Positions 57,373-64,000 of a stretch of DNA of 64,000 bases are shown here, piece by piece. The position numbers were made by a program, and so were the translations under genes. Positions within the stretch are counted from its first letter, which is position 1, and the number at the start of each line of letters is the position of its first letter. The notes beneath the pieces were generated by a model that had not been told where the DNA came from, ran no database searches, and saw only the letters and a program-made list of their open reading frames with translations. The DNA is taken from contig CM060966.1 of NCBI GenBank assembly GCA_030765045.1, positions 64,708,921 to 64,772,920 of the forward strand, written 5' to 3'. Source of the stretch: Tenodera sinensis. Lineage: Eukaryota > Arthropoda > Insecta > Mantodea > Mantidae.

Positions 57373-59415
57373 ATGTTACTGAGAAGCGGCAAAGTAGTGG
57401 GACTTTTAACCCTAAGTGAATTGAATAAAGAAACTAAAATGTCGCGAAAAGAGATAGAAACAGGAGTGGGGGAAGGGGCAGATAGGCCTAGTTATCAGGT
57501 AGAATCAGAAAGTGAGGAACAGGTTGAAATAGGAAAAGACCAAAGGTTATTAATGATCATGTTTGAAAGACTGGAACAAAGTTTAGGTCAGAGTATAGAA
57601 CAAAAACTAGAACAAAACAAAAAAGAAATAGGTCAGAAAATGGAACAAAACAAGGTAGAATTAAAGCAGGACATAGAACAAAGTTTAGGTCAGAGTATAG
57701 GTCAGAAACTAGAACAGAATAAGGAAGAGATAGGTCAGAAAATGGAGGAAGTGAGAAAGGACTTAGAACAGAAAATGGAATTAGGAAGACAGAACTTAGA
57801 ACAGAAGATAGAATTAGGAAGACAGGAGTGTAAAGAAAATATGAAAGTAATGGAAAATAATTTGAAATTAGTACATAAAAACTTAAATGAGACAAAGGAA
57901 GTCTTAGAAGCTAGGATAGAAATCATAGGAGATAGGATGGGAAAAATAGAATCAGAAATGAGAGAAAATAAGATTGTATTAGATGGAGAAATTGCTAGGT
58001 GTAGAGAGGAAATAACAGAATGTAATACAAGTGTAGACTGTAAGATTACAAATGTAAAAGCAGAAATAACTGAGGAATTAAGGAAAGAGATTGAGGTAGT
58101 AAAGAAAGACATTATTAATGAAACTGTAGAACAAATTGTAATTCCTAAAATTAAGACGATGACTGATGTGGTGCATTCGCAACAGGATGCTATAAATGAT
58201 ATGAAACAGAGTCACTTAGAAATAAAGAATGATTTAAAATCAATTTGTGAAGAAATGAAAAAAGGGAAAGAAAGTTTGGCTAATGTAAATGATGTTGTGA
58301 ATGCACTACAAAGGCAAGATGATTTAGATGTAAGTAATGTACAAGATGAGAGTTATTTGAATAATGTACAAAATGTTGACTCACCATACAGAGGTTCACC
58401 ACCAAACAATGACACAACACATAACACATGTTACACCAACAACATATTACATGAAATCACACCACCTACATTTGATGAGGAGAAGGGAGATGATCCAAAA
58501 CTCTTTGTTAAGGAGATGGAAGAGTATTTTAAAGTGAAAAGGATACCAAATGAGCTTAGGATGATGATAGTTAAGAAAAGCTTAAAAAACGATGCATTAG
58601 AATGGCTCAGGTTAACACTAGCTGGTCATGAGTCGTATAGTTCATTCAGAAATTTATTCCTATCAAGGTATTGGGGCCCAGCTAAGCAAAACCAAACTAG
58701 GGTAGAGCTAGCGACAGGTAGATATGATCCAACCAAAGGGTTATCGCTAGTCGATTATTTTATGAAAGTAGCCAACAAAGGAAAGCTATTAGACCCTAAC
58801 TTGTCAGAAGCAGAGCTAATTACCAGCATAACAAGACATTTCCCAGACACAGTGAGAACAGGGTTAATTGTTGCGAGGCCAGTAGATTTTGCAGATATGA
58901 TAGAATTGCTGACAGCCTTCGAAACACAAAATGGTCGGCCTAATGAGCATAGACATAGGAACGGTCACCCAAACTCACCCATCTTAAACCGGAGCACGGC
59001 TATGAACAACCAGAGTGAGGGAGAAGATAGAAATACTAGGAGCACCCATGAAAGGGGGAGAGGGGCACACCATTTCCCACAACCACATAATCATGGCGAG
59101 AGGATGGAGAACACAAGACAGCGGTACCACGACACAATACCGAGGGGTGAATCGAGATACAGAACATATACATATGATCGTGGAAGACCAGGAGACTGTA
59201 CCCATCAAGTGAATCACATACGATTCTGTAGGGAATACTTCGACAACCAAAGACCATCATACAACAGAGGCTCACGCCAGAGGGGCAGAAACCAATGGTA
59301 CACTGGCAACATAAGACAGCAGGAAGTAGATGAAAATGTGCCACATAGGGCAGATGCTGCACAAAGTACAGAAACAACAATCACCACCAACACTCAGGGA
59401 AATTACAACAACTAA
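57373..59415 (+). CDS. gag: H gag, 680 aa, open, long coiled coil
   Basis: I choose the ATG at 57373 because MLLRSGKVVG matches the F start (MLLRSRKIVS); the frame is open further upstream to 57148. The N-terminal ~330 residues are strongly helical with repeats built on EQSLGQSIEQKLEQNKKEIG and QKMELGRQNLEQKIELGRQ. The capsid-like core is EITPPTFDEEKGDDPKLFVK, YFKVKRIPNELRMMIVKKSL, FLSRYWGPAKQNQTRVEL and GLIVARPVDFADMIELLTAF. The C-terminal ~200 residues are Arg/His/Gly/Asn-rich and probably bind RNA. It has no zinc knuckle. The frame is intact despite the loss of pol. Confidence 0.87.
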   Translation: MLLRSGKVVGLLTLSELNKETKMSRKEIETGVGEGADRPSYQVESESEEQVEIGKDQRLLMIMFERLEQSLGQSIEQKLEQNKKEIGQKMEQNKVELKQDIEQSLGQSIGQKLEQNKEEIGQKMEEVRKDLEQKMELGRQNLEQKIELGRQECKENMKVMENNLKLVHKNLNETKEVLEARIEIIGDRMGKIESEMRENKIVLDGEIARCREEITECNTSVDCKITNVKAEITEELRKEIEVVKKDIINETVEQIVIPKIKTMTDVVHSQQDAINDMKQSHLEIKNDLKSICEEMKKGKESLANVNDVVNALQRQDDLDVSNVQDESYLNNVQNVDSPYRGSPPNNDTTHNTCYTNNILHEITPPTFDEEKGDDPKLFVKEMEEYFKVKRIPNELRMMIVKKSLKNDALEWLRLTLAGHESYSSFRNLFLSRYWGPAKQNQTRVELATGRYDPTKGLSLVDYFMKVANKGKLLDPNLSEAELITSITRHFPDTVRTGLIVARPVDFADMIELLTAFETQNGRPNEHRHRNGHPNSPILNRSTAMNNQSEGEDRNTRSTHERGRGAHHFPQPHNHGERMENTRQRYHDTIPRGESRYRTYTYDRGRPGDCTHQVNHIRFCREYFDNQRPSYNRGSRQRGRNQWYTGNIRQQEVDENVPHRADAAQSTETTITTNTQGNYNN

Positions 59416-59526
59416 GTTCGTCCCAACTGGCCGGATGACCAACAACACAAACCCTAAGCAACTTACAATTGACATCGACACCATGATGGCTACACGAAGA
59501 GAAAGATGGAACCACTGGTCATAACA

Positions 59527-59631
59527 AAACAGCTGGGTGACCACACGTATGAGCTACAGAATACAAATGGCAAGTTGGTAGGAAGATACCATAAAAATAA
59601 ATTAAAGCCATACAAAGAAAGGACCAAATAG
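59527..59631 (+). pseudogene. H Pol extreme C-terminus
   Basis: KQLGDHTYELQNTNGKLVGR, then YHKNKLKPYKERTK and a stop. It matches the end of G Pol (HHTYELKD...GRWHKQLLRPYK) and F (SYELKD...GRYHKRMLKPYK). It is all that remains of pol here, about 110 bases after the gag stop. Confidence 0.8.
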
Positions 59632-60641
59632 TCTTTGCCAACAAATATGTAAGGCAGGAATAGTAGAGATGATGGAAAATTACAATTTTTAATGGGTTAC
59701 TTATAGAAAATTATGTTCAGATTAGAAATTACAACAAGAAAGAAAACCAACATAGTCATTGGCTATATCAACCACAAAGAGCATTGTCAACAAAGACAGA
59801 TGAGGACACTGATTGTCATTAAAGAAATGAATTATAGCGACGTAAAATAATGTGCTTTTGACATAAGGATGTCAGGGACAAAAATAAAAAGGAATCAATT
59901 ATGATGACAAAGATATAATATTTCGACACAAAGATGTCGAGGGTGAATTGAGAAGAAAAATAATACAATTGCAGAATAATTATAAGTATAGAAGTTTTCT
60001 CTTAAAGAAATAAGAGACAAAGAGGTGGCAATTAGTGAGGTAAGAAAAACCATAATCAGAAAAGCAATGCCCATGAATTAAGATGGATATAGCCAATGCT
60101 AAGCTCGAAGAAATATTGAACCAAATAATAATGAATAATAACCCAATTAAGAAAAATGGTACCATTAGTAACATCAGAGTTTAAGAACCGACTCAATAAC
60201 CTGCCTATACATAATAAACTTACAAGACAAAGAAGGCAAAGAACTGAATAAAATATTGCCATAAACATGATCATAATCATTAGCTCAAAATTTGTATCCT
60301 GTTTTTCTCTCCTCATAACAAAGAATACAAGTCAAAAACCACATAATAAACCATGATACACTTAAATTATATATGTGTCAATGTCAAATGTACAATAACT
60401 GAGTATGTGTTGTATAAGAACTGAATATGTGTAGTAATTGAATATGTGAAATTTATAAAGACATGCTGTGTCATGCCAAAACAAAAGACAAAGACAAACA
60501 GCGAAGAAGACTGTAAAGAAAAAAAAAAAAAAAAAAAATATTGTACATAGTGATTGCATCAGAGGAGTAAGGAGAAGGATTGTATTGTGTTTCAAGATTG
60601 TAAATATAGGTGACAACTTGAAAAACAAAACAAGGGGCATA
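59632..60641. other. H 3' non-coding region and polypurine tract
   Basis: A/T-rich and non-coding, with an A-run at 60519-60538. Directly before the 3' LTR is aaaacaaggggcata, a plausible polypurine tract. Confidence 0.6.
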
Positions 60642-61145
60642 TGAGACAGAATATTAGAAGACCCCAATAGAAAATCGTTCATGTAAATGTTTGTTAGAAG
60701 TGTATAAATATTAGAATCGTTTGTGTTCCATAATAAAAATAGGAGACGATAATTGGGATCACTTCCCTAACGAGAAAGAACTATTTGCGCGGATGAATAC
60801 AGCGGATGAAGACGAAAATGGCGGTGTGTCTCGTCAAAAGGACGCCAAGAAATAGTTTAGTAGCGTCTATATGTTCAAGGTGATAAGACGTGTTTTGGTA
60901 GCATGTGAACATGGAACTTTCACCAAACTTTTATCCAGCATAAATTCTACTAAATTAAAAAAGTGTAAAGGTTTTTAAGTATTTAATATGGTGCTGAGCG
61001 TGTAAAGTATCGAAGTGTTAATAAATAAATACATTGTGATAAAGAAACTGATATATGCATTCCACCTGTTACCACGACCTTGTAGATAGAAAACGAGTCT
61101 CATAGCACAGTCCATTCCATTAGAATTCCATTAAAAACGGCACCA
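60642..61145 (+). repeat. H 3' LTR
   Basis: 504 bp, starting TGAGACAG and ending aaacggcacca; partner of 56568-57070. Confidence 0.92.
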
Positions 61146-61342
61146 CCACCATGTCCTGGATTTGGTACAAATTCAACAAACCGTTCTTCAGCTAACCCCT
61201 CTTTGTTGACACAACAAGACAAAACTTAATTGATCATTATGTGCTATATCAGGGCTGGAGTCAACAATTATAGAGAATTATTTTGCCACAGTAACTTGTG
61301 CAACTATTTCTTCGACAACTCACTTCCCCATGATTTTGATTA

Positions 61343-62340
61343 TTTGCTCATATATAGATATAAAGTTTTTCCGCTTCCAGAATCCTTATATAGTGACATG
61401 TGGCTAGCAAGAAATGGATCAAATTCGCCAATAAGTTCCATGCACATTAAAACGTTACCATTATGAACATTTCCAAGAATTTCATCATTACCACGGAAAG
61501 GCAGTCCTCGAGAGGAAAGTTTCTTCACAACAGCAACAACCCTTTGTAAGACATTACACCAGTTTCAAGTTGTGAGAATAATTTTCCATCCATCCTTGTC
61601 AAAATAGAACTTCTGTTTTTTTTAAACTAAGAACATGGTCTCGGTGCCTTGAACTGTTTTCATGGGTTGCAATTAGCTCTGGGTGTTTCCAGTTTGAGAA
61701 ACCACGAGGTCCTGCCAAATCTGATGTTCCTCCAAAAAGAGTACATGGTGCACAAAATAATGTTCCCTGACTTTCAGAACATACTAAGTAATCTCTGTTA
61801 ATAATTTCATTGTTCGCCAGCTTTCTCTGAAAAAATGCACAAGTGCAACGTCTTGTGGCACCATCTGTAAACTGATGTTTTGACTTAGAAAAGTCACCTT
61901 CTTTATTTTGTTTTACCCCGTTCATTGCAATATAGTCCCGTATTTTATCTTTTTTCCCAAACAAAACGATCAGCACTAATTGTAAAGGGTTCGTCAGCAA
62001 CGATGGAAGTTCCGCCTTCACTTTCGCTTGATAGAAGTTTTCTTTCATCTTTGGAATTATTTGGGGTACTTGTTTCCCCATAGTCTTCAACGGCTTCACT
62101 TGGCGAGGGCGTTTCTTCTTGACATGAACTCCTTGGGGTTGATTTTATAAACACATCAAGGCATGATACTTTACTCAATGTGTCTTCTTCTCTTTTTCTT
62201 TTATCTTTCGTCAATGAACGATACTGAACCCCACTAAGTCTTTTTCTTCCTGTAATTTTATTCAGTGACAATCGACACTGAAACTGAGAAAACGAAAGAA
62301 AATATGATAAACAGTTGAAAAACTTAAAAGATTCAAACAT
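61343..62340 (-). pseudogene. hAT3 transposase, N-terminal half (TTF zinc finger)
   Basis: The start region has SLNKITGRKRLSGVQYRSLT and a Ser/Glu-rich linker. The TTF-type finger region is FTDGATRRCTCAFFQRKLAN, YLVCSESQGTLFCAPCTLFGG and HPELIATHENSSRHRDH (Cys and His ligands). After a break comes KKLSSRGLPFRGNDEILGNV with GEFDPFLASHM, a segment always present before the catalytic core in ZMYM1-like hAT proteins. It then meets H at 61145. Frames change near 61945-62100 and 61560. Confidence 0.82.
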
Positions 62341-62650
62341 AACCTAATGAATAACAACAATTAATGAATAACAGCAAACACTTCTTGATCTTACAATTTT
62401 TTGCGTGTGTTAACGGATTCTCACTACTGGAATGCGTTTCGCTTTGTCTCCACTACGTGCGCATAGCGTGCAAACTAATCAGCATAGACAACATGCATTG
62501 ATTAATATTCCTCTGCGAACGGCAAATTTAAATGAACTTGATGTTTCATGCCTTTTTTTTTTTTTTTTTTTTTTTGCAGCCTTCCAGTAATTTTGCCGCC
62601 CTGGGCAGTTGCCCGGTTTGCCCTTACGTAAATACGGCCCTGTACATGAC

Positions 62651-63568
62651 CAACCTTAGAGAGTTATGGATGGGTACATCTTGTTCTCTGTAACTATATA
62701 CCTATAGATCACAACAATATATAAATTTTTTTTCCAAATTCTGGCATCAGTTTCACACCAGCAGAGACAAGTTTCCATCAAGAGAATGTAAAACAAGTTT
62801 AGAAAGTGTTTAATACCAAATTTATAATCCAAAGTTGTTGTGAAATAATACTTTATCAGGTTTGAGGTAAATAAATCACGAGTTATTATTGACTAGAATT
62901 CTGATTTAGTAGATTGGCCTCTTTTCACAAGCTGTAACACCCTGAGAAGAATCATGGTCATTTTAATCCTCACATCATAACAGAACTAAACACCAATTGT
63001 GGGTAAAGAAATGATAAATAGTGAAAAAAGAAAAAGGGGCAGGGGAAGATGGTGATACACAGTTTTCATAGAAGAAACAATCTCTTAGATTTAGGTAAAA
63101 ATTCACATTTTGTTTTACACTATTTGATAATAGCTTATGACATAAAACAAGTAAGTTTTATTGTTACACACAAACTTATTGTGATGTTACAAATTATTCT
63201 AAAATAACTACCTCATAAACAGTAACAAGTTCACCCTTTAGTTACAAAATGTTAGACATTCCCTTTAAAAAGAAACAACAAATTCAAAAACCAAATACAC
63301 GAAACAAAGAGGAAGATATAATTGCCACATTTATTAAACATTTAGGCAGAAATATTAAACATAAAATAAAACAAAATTTTAAACAAAAACCTGTTATATA
63401 GTGAAACAATAATAACAAACTACAGTTAATTAGCTTGCATAAAATTTCTATAGCTGATGCAACAAGAATTTTGATTGCCAGCAAGCATCATTTCATGTGC
63501 ATCCAGGATTCTATTAAAGGCAAAATGGATGATTACAAAGATTATGAAAGGTAGCATATCTTAATAAT
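62651..63568. other. Interval without recognised genes
   Basis: A/T-rich, with no coding domain or shared repeat recognised. Confidence 0.35.
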
Positions 63569-64000
63569 GGGTGATCCAAAAGACTGTGAACCGGCTGCAC
63601 TGTATCTTGTCTGTACAGGTCCTCTGTGCTCATCGCCGACTGCCACTGTCATAGAAAAGTGCAGATAAAACCATACAGCGTTTTGAAAACTACTTTTACA
63701 GTCTTTACTTACCAATATAATTAAAGCAGATGCTGAAACTGGCCACCGTTGTTGTCCATACATTTTTGGCACCTCTTTAGGAAATTATCCATCACTCACC
63801 GTAGTTTATGTTGAGAAATGCTGGCAATTACGTGATAGATATTTTGTTTTAATTCTTCCAGGATGTTGGGTTTGTCTAGTACACTTTATGTTACCCCAGA
63901 GATAGAAATTGCAGGGGGTTAGGTTAGGGGACCGAGGGGGCCACAAATTTCTACTAGTAATTCTGTCCTGAAACACACTTTCAATTGTTCTCATCGAAAG
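63569..64000 (-). mobile_element. Mariner-like transposon, 3' end, runs off the window
   Basis: The left end gggtgatccaaaagactgtg looks like the terminal repeat of a mariner-type element. The transposase C-terminus on the - strand follows at 63721-64000: FQDRITSRNLWPPRSPNLTP with CNFYLWGNIK. After a frame change comes VMDNFLKRCQKCMDNNGGQ and FQHLL, stop at 63721-63723. These are conserved C-terminal motifs of insect mariner-like transposases (RSPDLTP-x-D-F-x-LWG). Asn replaces Asp in SPNLTP. The catalytic start lies beyond the window. Confidence 0.75.

Larger units (their letters stand above)
56568..61145 (+). mobile_element. Gag-only LTR retrotransposon H
   Basis: The LTRs are 56568-57070 (503 bp) and 60642-61145 (504 bp), starting TGAGACAGAATATTAG. 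The 4-bp duplication CCAC lies at 56564-56567 and 61146-61149. A primer site is at 57074. An intact gag is followed directly by a ~35-codon Pol tail, and then 1 kb of non-coding sequence to the 3' LTR. No protease, RT, RNase H or integrase core is present. The architecture matches F. It is the only LTR element here on the + strand. Confidence 0.93.
54981..62642 (-). mobile_element. hAT transposon hAT3, carrying LTR element H
   Basis: The ends are CAGGCCC on the left and, read inward, CAGGGCC on the right, with matching subterminal atttag/atttac sequence. An exact 8-bp target duplication, TACATGAC, flanks it at 54973-54980 and 62643-62650. Without H it is about 3.1 kb, near the size of an autonomous hAT. 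Transposase pieces on the - strand cover the zinc finger, the catalytic region and the C-terminal dimerisation domain. It is a different hAT family from hAT1/hAT2. A T-run lies at 62552-62575. Confidence 0.93.

Overview
This is a eukaryotic repeat landscape, most likely from an arthropod and probably an insect. It holds Jockey-clade non-LTR retrotransposons, Ty3/Gypsy-type LTR elements (one with a primer site matching insect tRNA-Lys), hAT, Tigger/pogo and mariner DNA transposons, a tRNA-derived SINE and long microsatellites. I see no bacterial operon, rRNA gene, functional tRNA gene or CRISPR array. No intact host gene is recognisable; the only host-like candidate is a broken THAP-domain gene near 34.2-35.0 kb.

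Left half (1-32.8 kb): Jockey-clade elements lie head to tail, all on the + strand, and most abut directly at poly(A) or short-repeat tails. From left to right: a B-type 3' end (1-418), A1 (419-5660), B1 (5661-8826), the start of a D-type ORF1 (8827-9449), a minus-strand Gypsy element E (9450-16890), C1 (16891-20393), an 87-nt copy of a C 3' end, full-length C2 (20488-25926), full-length A2 (25929-31526) and a B 3' end (31527-32780). A1 is split by a hAT copy with a perfect 8-bp target duplication. The same-strand, 5'-truncated, tail-to-head layout resembles the Jockey-clade telomeric arrays of Drosophila (HeT-A/TART/TAHRE). That comparison is inference.

Middle (32.8-38.7 kb): a 38-bp minisatellite, an unassigned GC-rich ORF, the THAP pseudogene hit by a SINE tail, and a decayed mariner (35866-37024) with a full SINE inside it.

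Right half (38.7-64 kb): nested DNA transposons on the - strand. A Tigger-like element (38757-54622) holds LTR element F (38956-43742, itself hit by a C-element fragment), a hAT (44000-52220) that holds LTR element G (44586-50983), and a small hAT-like remnant. A second, longer hAT (54981-62642) holds LTR element H (56568-61145, + strand). A mariner 3' end runs off the right edge. F, G and H are related: each keeps Gag and the extreme C-terminus of Pol but has lost the polymerase core, so they look non-autonomous.

Most element ends were set from target-site duplications and LTR/TIR comparison. Several insertions have a matching empty site elsewhere in the window, which makes those boundaries firm. 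Nearly every transposon gene is broken by stops, frameshifts or deletions. The open frames that remain are the Gag ORFs of E, G and H.
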